Virus record (IMG/VR): IMGVR_UViG_3300025646_000030
Location: 1-64,000 of that record
Length of the DNA: 64,000 bases
From: a virus
Direction: 5' to 3' (one strand)
Shown here: one piece after another, positions 41,485 through 51,047 of the stretch
How positions within the stretch are numbered: the first letter of the stretch is position 1
Layout of the letters: every line of letters starts with the position of its first letter
Made by a program: the position numbers and the translations under genes
Notes under the pieces: model-generated
Databases searched by the model: none
The model's input: only the letters and a program-made list of their open reading frames with translations
What the model was told of the DNA's origin: nothing

Positions 41485-44400
41485 GCGGCTAGTAAACGAG
41501 CGCGCTGAAACTGATAGGCAATAGTATATGCATCCCCGCGGTCACTCTTATTAGTTGCTTTAGCTGATGGACTTACTTGCTTTTCTAGGTCTTTACGAAT
41601 CTGCTTTTGAGCGTTCTTAACACGATTGGCGTTGTAACCACCATACCAAGTTTCAATCATTCTGTCTTCAATCTCAGAGCGGATGCGTGCTTTGGTCGCT
41701 TCGCGTTGTGTCGGTGATTTAAGTGCAGCTGTGTATTCTTTCATTTTACTGGCAGCGTTATCCCCGAATAAAGTGTTTAGATCACCTTCCATGGGTTTGT
41801 TTTCACTAACTCGCCATACGAGTTCATTGAGAAGCTCGCCGGAGCGCTTCCTATCGACGTTCAGGTAGGACCAGGCTTCTCGCTGTAACTGCTTGTCGTA
41901 CAGGTAGCTATTGCCCTCAGCTAAGTTTTGCTTCCAATTAGCTCCGTACTCTCGGTTATTTTTATCTATCTTTTCTGTGAGGCCATGCGGGATATTGTCA
42001 TTGTTAAGTATACGGGTGTTTCCACCGGTGAAAGCCGCTCCTCCTGAAATCTTGTAGAAATCGTCGCCTTTGCTCACCCAAGTGCGCATGTTGTCGTCGC
42101 TATGACTGAACATCCCGAATGTGGGGCCTGCTACATTGACTACTTTCACATCGCGATAACCCATATCGTGCAGAATAGCTAGTGTTTCACTTGCTACATT
42201 GCCTCCATTACTGTAGGACAAAATGTCTACGGGTTTACCAGTTAAACGGCGTTGAGCTACTACAAAAGCAGCGGCGCGGACAGCGTCAGGATTAAAACCT
42301 CGCTCGTCCACGTTTTTCCGTAAGTACTTAAAGCGGTCTTGTATGTCTTTAATACTATGCATAGCTTTAGCTGCTCCTTTGGCTTGCTCCCCTAGCCCTA
42401 TAGCTGAGCCTAGTTTCTCCGCACTGCGAACAAAGGCTTCACGTTCTCGGACAACTAGATCATCAGGCACAGACGTAGTGGGCTGTGAAATGTTGTTGGC
42501 GTAAGGGAGTATGTCTCTGTCTCCCCAAATTTGACTGAATGCCTTGGCTTTAGCCAGCATGTGGCTACCTTGACCACGGTGCGTGAACTTATTGTCGTCT
42601 GCGTAGGACAGCATTACGACAGCACCTTTACTATTAGGTGTCTGTCCATACCAAGCTGGTTCAGTATCGTTTGAACTAAATCCACGGTCTTGACCTTTGT
42701 CCTTAAAGTTGTAGACAGACGCTTCGAAATCACTGACTTCGTTCGGCTTTTTATTAAGACGTCTAGCAGCTCGCTCGCGGAATTGACGTTCCATCTCCAC
42801 GGCTAGTTTTTCAGCTTCGATCGCTGACTTGGCAACATTTTTGCGATATGCGGAGATCTTGGCTCGCTTTGTGCCTAATACGGCTATTGCAGCAGCTCCC
42901 CCTGTAACGGTCAGCGCTCCTGCGACAACCTTTGCTGTACTTAAATTGGACTTCTGCTCGGGTGCAGTTGCATTTGTATTAGGCTTTGCACTGGTTGTCT
43001 TAGTGCACTTATAGTTATCGGGAATCGCAGACTGACCACACCGCTTGTCAACGCGAAATTCATGCAAATCTACAGCGTCGTTACGAATTAAGTCCGCAAT
43101 TTGCTCAATATGATTATCCCCCATTCTTGTGAACTTCCCTTTTGTTTTCATAGCAAACAGACGCTCATCGGAAGACAACGCTTGCCGAAAACCATATTTC
43201 TCGTAGATCGAGCGGCGTTTCTTCCCTTTATTATCGTTAGCATAAGGAATGGCGGTTATGATTGAGTTGTCAGGGATCTGTTCCATCTGAGATTGGAACA
43301 TTTTCTTCACTGTAGATGCTACACCTCTTGCATTACGTGACGCTGCAGGCGACTTGGCGTCAAATTCACCATCCACCCGAAATTGAGTGGAGTATGCGCG
43401 AGCTCCACCAATGCTATCTTGAGGTTTCGTGTTATAGATAATCAAAGTTTCACCAACAGATCCTGTACTCAGTAGAGTTCCGTCCTCCATCTGCCAGTTA
43501 CTAAAGTTGTCTTTATTGTTAACGGATGTAATCCGCCCACCTTTTGCCTTAAGAGCCAAGTGCGCTGCGCTAACCTTGGCATCTCCTACTAAGCGGCGCA
43601 CAGGCTCTTGGAAGTTCTTGGGAAGACGACTTATTCCGGTATCTACTTCTGCAGTAGATAGTGTTTTAATAGTACGTTTGCTTAATTCAGCAACTGTCTG
43701 CTGAGTCTGAGTGCGCACTACATTGTTCGCTACACGACGACCAGCGCGAGCTCGTACAGCAGTACGACGGTAAAGCTCCCGATTATTCGTGCGCAGAGAT
43801 CGCCGCGCCTGTAGTGTCCCCTGTCGGGCTGTCCGTGCGATTGTCTTACGATTGCGTACTGCTCCTACAACAGAAGCAACACCCCCTGCAACAGCTGCAA
43901 TTTTAGCTGCTTTATCTAAAGCCCCACCGCCTGACTTTAGATGGCAAGTTGATGTCGGCGGAATACATAAGTTTCCGCATTTCTGATTGGGAGGAAAGCA
44001 TGTGAGACCGGGCTGTGCTGCTCCTTTTACACGGTTAGCAGCTTCCTCAGATTGAGGAGGTGTGTTCTTAGTGCATTTTGCTTTTTCGGGAATACCAGAC
44101 TTGCCGCAACGCTTATCTAGTCGAGCAACTGTCTCTAAGTAAGCTGCAACTCGAGGTGTGAAATGTTGTTCTTCGTCGTCGCGATTGCCATACTGAGCGC
44201 GGCGGCGCTCGTACTCGGCTTGAGCTGCTTCTCGGGTGGCGTAACGCGGTGTGCCGTCAGGGTTCTTCTGACGCATCATCGATGCGATGACTTGGGCAGG
44301 GGTGCGCCGACGCGCGGGGCGGCCGCCCGCGGGGGCGGGTGTTTGCGGTTGGGGCTTACGTCGTCGAGGACCCGGGCGGATCTCGATCTCCGCAGAAGTG

Positions 44401-45968
44401 AAACCGTACTCGGTCTTGAGTAGCTGGATCGCTTGTGCGGGGGTCAGTTGTTGCTTACCTGAAAGCTCCCTGGCTGCTTGTACCGCAAGCCGATCGGTAA
44501 TGGTATAGGGGGACTTGCCTGTGCCTGCTACTTTTGTATGGTAGTAATCAAGAAGAAAAAGTGCGTCATGTTCTGCACCTTTGCTCACGGTGTTTGGCTT
44601 AGTGCTTGTTTGCATTAAGTAATCTATACGCCTACGTTCTGCCGCTTTGCGTAGCTCTAATAGTCCGGGTTGTTCCGCTATTACATTTTTTTCAAACTGT
44701 TCACGCTCAGCACGCGGACGGTCAAAGGCAGGTGCATCTGCTGCTTGGATGAGGCTTTTGCTCTGCTCTTTGTAGTATTTATCGAAAAATTCGACATGGC
44801 CATTATAGATCTCTCGTGCGGCGGAGCTAGGCGCGAGATTACGTATAACTGTGTCTACATACTTGGCATGCGCGGCACGTTGTCTTTCGTTAGTGATCGC
44901 TCTTGTGGATCGACTAACGAAGGCGTCGCGCTGGTTGCTATCGATGTACTGCGCACCTGGACGTCCGAGCACCTTGAACCCTTGCTGCTTGGCTAGCTGC
45001 AGAAATGCATCCCGATCGGATTCGATTCTATCCGTGATAGCATTGACATAGTCTGCTCCTATTGTTGTTGGCGATAAGTTTAAATTCCATTCTGTATTCA
45101 TAAAAGCGTGAGCAGTCGGGACTGCAAATACACTTGTCCCGTCTTTGTGGGTAGCTCCCCAGAATGCTGTGCGGTGCTTTGTATTCCATTCGTAAAACGT
45201 ATTAGAACTACCTTGATTATCAACAACTTTTAGGGCTGCGTTTAAACTACTGCTCCCGGCTACCCAGCTACGTGGGATCGTAGTGGCGGGAATGCCGGAC
45301 TCGGGATTCGCGGCGTAGCTCCTGTTGCGCTGAGTGCGCCCAGCAATGCGAGAAAGATTTCTAGCTTCTGCACTGGCTGCTCGGCTGCGCGTATAGGCGC
45401 GCGCTTGTCCTATGAATGGAGTTCGGTCCAGGATCGCTCCGATTCCCTGCGCCACTGCGTAATCGATTTTGGCGCCAGCACCCTTGCGATAACCAAAAAC
45501 GTCTCCAGCTTTAAGGCCGCTATGAAGAGCAAGCCCTCCAGCTACGACTGAGACAGGTATTACTACCTTGGACCAGTTGTTTTCTACCCATTCTTTGAAT
45601 TCACCTTTTTCTTTTAATGTACCAGGCTTAAGCTTGACAGCCCCGCGTACAAATGAGCGCTTGCTCGATTCCAGCTCAGAAAAACTGCCGGTACGAGCAA
45701 AACGACCTAAACGCTTAATTCCCCGTTCTATGTTTGCAATGCCACTTACTGGATCTGTTCTCTTTGCTGCAAGATGAGGATCATTGCCTTGACCCTTTAA
45801 GCGACAGTTCCATTCAGGTGGGATACACCTGTTACCGCACTTAACGTTGGGTGGATTGCACTGTACTAAAGTGCGCGTTTTGCCTGTGCGGAAGTCCAAT
45901 CGCTGCTTAGTCGCAAGATAAGCGGCGGCGCGGGCCTGCGCTGCATCAATCGGGGTCTTCTCGTCCAT
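41481..45968 (-). CDS. Multidomain motif-bearing head-region protein
   Basis: A 1495-aa mosaic starting one base into the portal stop (TGATG). It has four cysteine modules in series: CNPPNVKCGNRCIPPEWNC (37-55), CGKSGIPEKAKC (621-632), CFPPNQKCGNLCIPPTSTC (657-675) and CGQSAIPDNYKC (977-988). Hydrophobic helices follow near 134-152, 687-704 and 1012-1031. Residues about 780-945 look GNAT-like, ending SIYEKYGFR. Residues about 1110-1330 look like a serine hydrolase with DILSYSNGGNVA (S1253 in a nucleophile-elbow context) and a later NIPHGL histidine. Two modules may be separate effectors joined in one chain. Base composition is lower in GC than the structural genes around it, which suggests acquisition. 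Cleavage by the head protease is possible but unproven. Confidence 0.65.
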   Translation of the reverse strand: MDEKTPIDAAQARAAAYLATKQRLDFRTGKTRTLVQCNPPNVKCGNRCIPPEWNCRLKGQGNDPHLAAKRTDPVSGIANIERGIKRLGRFARTGSFSELESSKRSFVRGAVKLKPGTLKEKGEFKEWVENNWSKVVIPVSVVAGGLALHSGLKAGDVFGYRKGAGAKIDYAVAQGIGAILDRTPFIGQARAYTRSRAASAEARNLSRIAGRTQRNRSYAANPESGIPATTIPRSWVAGSSSLNAALKVVDNQGSSNTFYEWNTKHRTAFWGATHKDGTSVFAVPTAHAFMNTEWNLNLSPTTIGADYVNAITDRIESDRDAFLQLAKQQGFKVLGRPGAQYIDSNQRDAFVSRSTRAITNERQRAAHAKYVDTVIRNLAPSSAAREIYNGHVEFFDKYYKEQSKSLIQAADAPAFDRPRAEREQFEKNVIAEQPGLLELRKAAERRRIDYLMQTSTKPNTVSKGAEHDALFLLDYYHTKVAGTGKSPYTITDRLAVQAARELSGKQQLTPAQAIQLLKTEYGFTSAEIEIRPGPRRRKPQPQTPAPAGGRPARRRTPAQVIASMMRQKNPDGTPRYATREAAQAEYERRRAQYGNRDDEEQHFTPRVAAYLETVARLDKRCGKSGIPEKAKCTKNTPPQSEEAANRVKGAAQPGLTCFPPNQKCGNLCIPPTSTCHLKSGGGALDKAAKIAAVAGGVASVVGAVRNRKTIARTARQGTLQARRSLRTNNRELYRRTAVRARAGRRVANNVVRTQTQQTVAELSKRTIKTLSTAEVDTGISRLPKNFQEPVRRLVGDAKVSAAHLALKAKGGRITSVNNKDNFSNWQMEDGTLLSTGSVGETLIIYNTKPQDSIGGARAYSTQFRVDGEFDAKSPAASRNARGVASTVKKMFQSQMEQIPDNSIITAIPYANDNKGKKRRSIYEKYGFRQALSSDERLFAMKTKGKFTRMGDNHIEQIADLIRNDAVDLHEFRVDKRCGQSAIPDNYKCTKTTSAKPNTNATAPEQKSNLSTAKVVAGALTVTGGAAAIAVLGTKRAKISAYRKNVAKSAIEAEKLAVEMERQFRERAARRLNKKPNEVSDFEASVYNFKDKGQDRGFSSNDTEPAWYGQTPNSKGAVVMLSYADDNKFTHRGQGSHMLAKAKAFSQIWGDRDILPYANNISQPTTSVPDDLVVREREAFVRSAEKLGSAIGLGEQAKGAAKAMHSIKDIQDRFKYLRKNVDERGFNPDAVRAAAFVVAQRRLTGKPVDILSYSNGGNVASETLAILHDMGYRDVKVVNVAGPTFGMFSHSDDNMRTWVSKGDDFYKISGGAAFTGGNTRILNNDNIPHGLTEKIDKNNREYGANWKQNLAEGNSYLYDKQLQREAWSYLNVDRKRSGELLNELVWRVSENKPMEGDLNTLFGDNAASKMKEYTAALKSPTQREATKARIRSEIEDRMIETWYGGYNANRVKNAQKQIRKDLEKQVSPSAKATNKSDRGDAYTIAYQFQRARLLAA

Positions 45969-47839
45969 CAGTACTGCTCCCAGCCGACGCGGAGGGCTTC
46001 AGCTTCGCCCTCGGAAACAGGGGAGAGCCCAGCTACATTCTGCCGTGGGTAGAAAGAAGCGACAGCCCGCTTGGCCGCCTGCGGCGTACGGAAGCCGATG
46101 GTGTACGGACCTTCGACGAGCTCGCCTTGATGATCGAACCGGGCTCGGTGAAGTTTGCGCCCGTGAGCGCGCTGGGGGCCAATGATGAACATCGGTGCAT
46201 GACCCTGAGCGTCGATCCGTTGCCCATCAGGAGAAACAAGAGCGCCAATGCGGCTTCCATCTTTCTGAGCAGCAACACGGATCCGGTAACCATGCGCCTG
46301 ATGGAACTCGAGGGAGTCGAAGGCGAAGCGGGGATCTTCTTGTGGCGCTTCTTGCGCCGCCGCTGGATCAACTTCCACTTCGTCGGGTGGCGCACCCTGA
46401 GGATTCTCACCGGGCGCTCCCCCTGCCCCCATGAGCTGAGGGTTTTGTAGCGCTTGTGCTTGAGCTTCCATATTCATCATCTGCATTTGGAAGTCCGCTT
46501 CAGCCTTCACCTGCATCTGTTCGCTGAACTGTTCGTCCAACGTGGTTTCGATGCTGTACTCCGTCCCTCCGAAGCGGGCCTCGCGGATCTCGAGTGGGTT
46601 CAGCACGCCCATGTTCACGTATTGCGAGTCCACCTGAGCCATCTGCAGGCGCAGCTCAGCCTTCTCCTTGTCGGTTTCAGTGAAGACGCTCGGGAAGTGG
46701 ACGCTCCACTTCTGCGGGGGCCGTCCTCGGGTTGGTCCTTCGCGCGAGGCGAGGATGTAGGTGAAGACCTCAGTGACCGCGGTACGGCAGTAGAGCTCCT
46801 GCCACTGCTCCACCAGCGAGGCCCAGACTCGCTCCTCGAAGCGGCCTTCCTTGCCCAGGCCGCCCGGGGAGTCGCCCATCAGGATCGAAGCGGGCCAGCC
46901 GGTGGCCGCTTGGAGATCCTTCACGAAGGGATCGGTCGCCGAGGCGATGTTGCTCAGGGCTCGGTTGAGGAACTGCAGCTCCTCCTCCACGTCGACCACC
47001 ATGCCGCCGTAGACGCTGCGGCTGAGGTTGTTGGCCTCCAGGCGCTTGCGTAGATCGGCCTCGTTGCCGGATGCGATCCGGTTGAACAGGCCAGGGATCT
47101 TGTGGACGAACAGGTCCGAGTCGGTGGTCATCGACTCGAGGCCAGACAGGGCGCTCTCGTAGCGCTTATAGGCCTCCCACACGAGCTGGAGAACCGGCAG
47201 GCCCCATCCGGTGTTCCGTGCTCGGACGTTCCAGGGGAGGTAGAGCCCGTCGAAACGTGCCACGCGGGATGCGTGGATGCGCACATTGACATAGCCGCTG
47301 GTCTGCTCGGGCGACACCCGCTGGGATGTCGTGATCCGGTAGTGCGACGGCTTGCTGTAGTCGATGATCGAGAAGTCCTCGGGGATCAGCTCGTGCCGAG
47401 ACAGGGGGATGTACCCCCGCACGGAGCGGATCCGGGCGAGATCGGCAGGTTCCTCAGGTGGGAGGCCGTCATCGATGAGCAGGACCAGGCCGGCGCCGCC
47501 GTAGAGGCGCTGCAGCTTGACGACCTCGGCGAAGGCGTGGTGGAACTGCGTGGCCTTGAGGTACTCCTCGAAGATGGAGATCAGATCGTTGGCGTCGTCC
47601 TGCTCATCGCCACCGAGCTTGATCGTGACCAGGTGGCGCAGGATCTCATCTGAGATGGTGTCGACGTAGCGCCGTGGGATGCCGTGAATGTAGAGGGCTT
47701 CGAGCTCGGCCTCGGAGAGGATGGGCTTGGCACCGACGGAAGTAGCAACCGTTTTGTCCTTGGTTGCTACTCCCATCCCGGACAGTACATTTACTAACGC
47801 ACCATCGTTCCGGTAAGTATCAGCATTCGTCGTATCCAC
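45968..47839 (-). CDS. Portal protein (DUF1073-like)
   Basis: A 623-aa portal subunit starting at GTG. Signatures include YIHGIPRRYVDTISDEILRH, KLQRLYGGAGLVLLIDDGLP, GLPVLQLVWEAYKRYESALS and a long C-terminal helix rich in Met/Gln (FQMQMMNMEAQAQALQ). The ring forms the DNA channel at one head vertex. The last 130 residues (after PDEVEVDPAAAQEAP) form an extra basic domain beyond the usual portal length. The stop overlaps the start of the 1495-aa protein. Confidence 0.8.
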   Translation of the reverse strand: MDTTNADTYRNDGALVNVLSGMGVATKDKTVATSVGAKPILSEAELEALYIHGIPRRYVDTISDEILRHLVTIKLGGDEQDDANDLISIFEEYLKATQFHHAFAEVVKLQRLYGGAGLVLLIDDGLPPEEPADLARIRSVRGYIPLSRHELIPEDFSIIDYSKPSHYRITTSQRVSPEQTSGYVNVRIHASRVARFDGLYLPWNVRARNTGWGLPVLQLVWEAYKRYESALSGLESMTTDSDLFVHKIPGLFNRIASGNEADLRKRLEANNLSRSVYGGMVVDVEEELQFLNRALSNIASATDPFVKDLQAATGWPASILMGDSPGGLGKEGRFEERVWASLVEQWQELYCRTAVTEVFTYILASREGPTRGRPPQKWSVHFPSVFTETDKEKAELRLQMAQVDSQYVNMGVLNPLEIREARFGGTEYSIETTLDEQFSEQMQVKAEADFQMQMMNMEAQAQALQNPQLMGAGGAPGENPQGAPPDEVEVDPAAAQEAPQEDPRFAFDSLEFHQAHGYRIRVAAQKDGSRIGALVSPDGQRIDAQGHAPMFIIGPQRAHGRKLHRARFDHQGELVEGPYTIGFRTPQAAKRAVASFYPRQNVAGLSPVSEGEAEALRVGWEQY

Positions 47840-48019
47840 GGCCGTCGGGCTGATTGATTTACAAAGATTATCGCTCAGCCATAAAAAGGCGGACCGGACT
47901 TAACTGTGAGCCTTAAACGATAGAGTAAGTTTATACATTAAGAGCGCAACGGTAAGGCAACCTTTTCAATCCCCCGGCGGATCGCCCTCGGTAGCCTGGA
48001 GTAGCGGCGCAATGCGCGG

Positions 48020-48340
48020 ATGCTGGACCACCACATCGATGGGTCCCATCTCTGCTCAAAACGCTTTGCCAAGCTGCGATTTCGCCAGGACATCCTGAGC
48101 TCGTGGGGTGAGTGCTGCGCCTACTGCGGCGCACCGGCCGGCACTCTTGACCACGTCCGTGCGCGTAGACGCGGTGGGCCGACGACCCGCCGCAACCTCG
48201 TTGCCGCCTGCGCTCCGTGCAACCAGGCGAAAGGCTCTGAGGATTGGCGGGCCTGGTTCAGGGCGCAGTGCTTCTGGGATGCGCAACGAGAGGACGCGAT
48301 CTACGAGTGGATGGGGGCTGCGAGGATCGAACTCGCCTGA
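48020..48340 (+). CDS. HNH endonuclease beside terminase
   Basis: A 106-aa HNH nuclease: CAYCGAPAGTLDHVRARRRG followed by RRNLVAACAPCNQAKGS with two CxxC zinc pairs. It has the size of packaging-associated HNH proteins that work with terminase in some cos phages. However it is rightward, opposite to the terminase genes, and its 3' 29 bp overlap a tRNA gene on the other strand. A mobile origin is therefore equally likely. Confidence 0.8.
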   Translation: MLDHHIDGSHLCSKRFAKLRFRQDILSSWGECCAYCGAPAGTLDHVRARRRGGPTTRRNLVAACAPCNQAKGSEDWRAWFRAQCFWDAQREDAIYEWMGAARIELA

Positions 48341-48384
48341 TGCCGATTATGAGTCGGCTGCTCTCACCAGATAGCTAAGCCCCC
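48312..48384 (-). tRNA. tRNA with CAT anticodon (Met or Ile2)
   Basis: A complete 73-nt cloverleaf on the minus strand. Acceptor GGGGGCT pairs with AGCCCCC, the D arm has a 3-bp GCT/AGC stem with GG in the loop, the anticodon stem GCCGA/TCGGC holds loop CTCATAA, and the T arm is GCGAG-TTCGATC-CTCGC. No CCA is encoded and the discriminator is A. The CAT anticodon with flanking GACTCATAATC fits either elongator Met or lysidine-modified Ile2, which cannot be told apart by eye. It lies between terminase and portal. Confidence 0.9.
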
Positions 48385-48441
48385 GGCGATATACAAATAA
48401 AAGTAGGCGGTCACACTCACGGCCGACGCGCGCACCGCTGC

Positions 48442-49923
48442 CTAGATGTGAGCGAAGAATCCTGCTGTGTTTGGTGTCTCTGGAATAGCGTGACAAGCGA
48501 ACGCCAAAGCCATCACTGCGTCGTCGTGCGCTCCTGATGCAGCTTCACGTTGGCCGTTTTCCTTCTGCTGGAAGGCGCGCAGCTCATTAGGAATGACGCC
48601 CTCGGGGAAGATCAGCTCATCGCGCTCCATCAGGAACAGGATCCGATCTGTCGCTACCACCTTGCTTGGTCGACTCGTATTAAAAGTTTCGATAGCATAT
48701 TTGGGCAACGCAGTGGAGAGCGCTTCTGCGATCACAGCTCCCATTGCTTGCTTCTCCACGATTACCCGCTCTGGAAGGTAATCCTCAATGAGGCTTTTCA
48801 CATGGCGCAAGCTGTAATCGCTGCTCTTGCCGTTCTCGTGGTACAGGCCGACAACCTCGTAGGGCGTCTCCGTAATGTCCAGGACAATGGCTGTGAAGTA
48901 GTCGTTGCCGCCGGCGTTCGGGTCGACTCCGATCACATAGGTGCGGCCGATCGTGCCGCATTCCCGCAGGTGGCCCCGGGTGGCACGGCGCACCAGATCC
49001 GATGGGTAGATCTGGGTGTCGGTGGCACCAAAGGCAAGCTCGTACTCGGAATCCCAGGCCGCCTGTGTCATGCGGCGCGACTCGCGGGTACGCTGCGCCC
49101 ACTCCGGGTCACACCCGTAGATGGGGTGCTGCGAGTAGTGGATCGCCACCCGATTCCAGGAGTCCTGCACCTGGGCGAGACGCGCGTTCAGGCCGGCAAC
49201 GTCTCGCCGGCGCACGTAGTCGTACCAGTCCTCGGGGGTGCCTTGATGCCAGAGCTGGCCAAACCAGTCGAGCTCGGTGTCGGGGGTCGAGGTGACGATC
49301 ACCTTGGCCTTCTCGCCCACCATCGAGAGCGTGGGCATGGCGCCGCGGTAGATCTCGGCAGCACCGTCGAGGAACGCGCCCTCGTCCATGAAGAGCACTG
49401 AGCAGCTCGGGATGCCACGAGCAGCGCGGGGTGACGCCGGGAGGAAGTACAAGGTGCCTCGCCCCTCGATGGCGATCTGCGTGTTGCTGTCCGTCAGGTA
49501 GCGGATCGACTCGCCCTCGATGCTGTTGGCCATGGCACGCACGCGGCGACCAAGCTCAGAAGCGTCCTGCTGTGTCTTGGAGAAGACCACTGCCGCGAAG
49601 CCGCGCTCGGTCAGCGCACGGCAGAGGAGGTAGGAGCACACCGTCTCCGAGGCGCCCATCTGGCGCGACTTGTTGATGATCGTGTTGGGGTGCTCGTTGA
49701 TCGAGCGCACAAGATCGATCTGATACGGATACGGGTCGAACGGGGCGACGGTGCCCGCCGTGCGGATCCAGGTGCGTCTGGCGAAGTCCGGCCATTCCTC
49801 CACGCCTGGGAGCTTGGTGATGCGCTGCTCTGGGGCGTAGTTGGCCGAGCGGGCCTTGCGCTTCGCAAGCTCGAGGCGCAGTTTGTCCGCGCGGCGTTGG
49901 AGCTGGGCGAGGGAGGCGGTCAT
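48442..49923 (-). CDS. terL: Terminase large subunit
   Basis: A 493-aa packaging motor. The ATPase has a deviant Walker A (NKSRQMGASE, about 84-93) and Walker B VLFMDEGAF (D180, E181). The C-terminal nuclease has VIGVDPNAGG (D334), VIVEKQ (E390) and GAHDDAVMA (Asp near 466). It cuts concatemeric DNA and drives it through the portal. Its start overlaps the small subunit stop by four bases. The packaging mode (cos, pac or other) cannot be told from this sequence alone. Confidence 0.9.
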   Translation of the reverse strand: MTASLAQLQRRADKLRLELAKRKARSANYAPEQRITKLPGVEEWPDFARRTWIRTAGTVAPFDPYPYQIDLVRSINEHPNTIINKSRQMGASETVCSYLLCRALTERGFAAVVFSKTQQDASELGRRVRAMANSIEGESIRYLTDSNTQIAIEGRGTLYFLPASPRAARGIPSCSVLFMDEGAFLDGAAEIYRGAMPTLSMVGEKAKVIVTSTPDTELDWFGQLWHQGTPEDWYDYVRRRDVAGLNARLAQVQDSWNRVAIHYSQHPIYGCDPEWAQRTRESRRMTQAAWDSEYELAFGATDTQIYPSDLVRRATRGHLRECGTIGRTYVIGVDPNAGGNDYFTAIVLDITETPYEVVGLYHENGKSSDYSLRHVKSLIEDYLPERVIVEKQAMGAVIAEALSTALPKYAIETFNTSRPSKVVATDRILFLMERDELIFPEGVIPNELRAFQQKENGQREAASGAHDDAVMALAFACHAIPETPNTAGFFAHI

Positions 49924-50396
49924 TCGTCCTCGGGATCAGCGCTCTTCAGCAGATCCATCTCGCTGATGGGCTCTGGCTCCTTGACCGTGTCGGCCTTCAG
50001 CTCGAGCACGCCGTAGATCTGTGATTCGAGGTCGGACACCGTGCGTTCGAGCAGCTTGCGCTCCTGGTAGGCGGCAGCGCCATTGAGCAAGGCGCGGGAG
50101 GCGGCGATGCGGTCCGACGCCCTCGCGGCCGGGTCGTTCATGATGTCCGTGAGCGTTTTGATCGCGTCTGGCATCAAAGCGACGTGTTTTGACTCAGAGC
50201 TGTCGATCAGCTCCTGCTGCATGTTGTAGATCGCTCTTTGTACAGCAGGACGCTTGCGCCAGTTGTAGAGAGTCTTCTCGGAGATGCCCAGGGCGCGGGC
50301 CACCTCGCGACAGGTTTTGCCTCTCGCGAGGAGGTCGGCAGCAAGGCGCTCCTGCTCGCGAAGGCCGTCGATGATGTTCGGTAGGCGCGCGACCAT
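49920..50396 (-). CDS. terS: Terminase small subunit
   Basis: A 158-aa protein with an N-terminal helix-turn-helix (CREVARALGISEKTLYNWRK) and a helical oligomerisation region, followed by an acidic tail (PEPISEMDLLKSADPEDE). It recognises the packaging site and loads the large subunit. It is the first gene of the leftward head operon. Upstream, 50397-50450 holds a short stem GACGG/CCGTC with a T-rich loop. Confidence 0.85.
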   Translation of the reverse strand: MVARLPNIIDGLREQERLAADLLARGKTCREVARALGISEKTLYNWRKRPAVQRAIYNMQQELIDSSESKHVALMPDAIKTLTDIMNDPAARASDRIAASRALLNGAAAYQERKLLERTVSDLESQIYGVLELKADTVKEPEPISEMDLLKSADPEDE

Positions 50397-50450
50397 AGCC
50401 AGATAGTTACTGGAGTGGACGGGTTTTTACCGTCTGTTTTCGTAGCCTAC

Positions 50451-50687
50451 TCATTCCTGAACCGGTGAGCGTGTAACGCGATCGAGCGCGGCGCAGAACT
50501 CATAGAGCGAGCGATGGTCGTAGCGCTGTAGGTCGCGCGCAGCGGCAAGGCGAGCAGCGTCGGTGACATCGCGAAGAACAGCGCGAAGACCGGAGGCAAT
50601 CACTTCGCCGTCCTCGGGAGCTACGGCGGCTGCGCGTTTGAATGTTGCTACTAATTGGGGCAGAGAATAGTGCTCATTGAGTTGCAT
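50451..50687 (-). CDS. Small helical protein before terminase
   Basis: A 78-aa helical protein, MQLNEHYSLPQLVATFKRAA, with AARLAAARDLQRYDHRSLYE. The start lies inside the end of the upstream CopG-like gene (14-bp overlap). No family recognised. It is the last gene before the small terminase. Confidence 0.6.
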   Translation of the reverse strand: MQLNEHYSLPQLVATFKRAAAVAPEDGEVIASGLRAVLRDVTDAARLAAARDLQRYDHRSLYEFCAALDRVTRSPVQE

Positions 50688-50946
50688 GGGTCTTCGCCAG
50701 TGTCGTCACCACTGAAGCAACAATCGCTTCGAGGTGAGGGCGCGGGACTCCCGAAACCACACGCGCGGCGTTCTCCACCGCCTGGGCGTAGGTGTGAGGC
50801 GTGGGGCGTGCTGTTGGTGCCGTGCCAAGGGCACGCTCTCGGATCAGTTGGCCACGAGAAACGCGCAGTGCGGCGGCCTCGGTGTCGAGGCGGTCGCGCT
50901 CCTCTGGGGTGAGGAAGACTTTGGCTTCGAAGCGCTTTGACGGCAT
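50674..50946 (-). CDS. CopG-like ribbon-helix-helix protein
   Basis: A 90-aa protein whose start at 50946 (MPSKRFEAKVFLTPEERDRL) is chosen over an upstream ATG with an unlikely N-terminus. The strand KRFEAKVFL followed by two helices (TPEERDRLDTEAAALRVS, RGQLIRERAL) fits a ribbon-helix-helix DNA-binding fold. Probably a repressor of early genes or a small plasmid-style regulator. Confidence 0.65.
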   Translation of the reverse strand: MPSKRFEAKVFLTPEERDRLDTEAAALRVSRGQLIRERALGTAPTARPTPHTYAQAVENAARVVSGVPRPHLEAIVASVVTTLAKTHATQ

Positions 50947-51047
50947 CGTTATGACGTTGTGCGAGGTGGGTTGCTTAAGCGGGGCTAAGTAGCCGAGATC
51001 GCCTGTGGTGCAAGGGATCTGAGGTATTGGCGTTGGCAATCGCCTTG

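Noticed and set aside
50418-50440. Terminator between terminase and early genes
   Set aside because: The GACGG/CCGTC stem is short and the T-run is mostly in the loop, so it is noted only in the small terminase entry.
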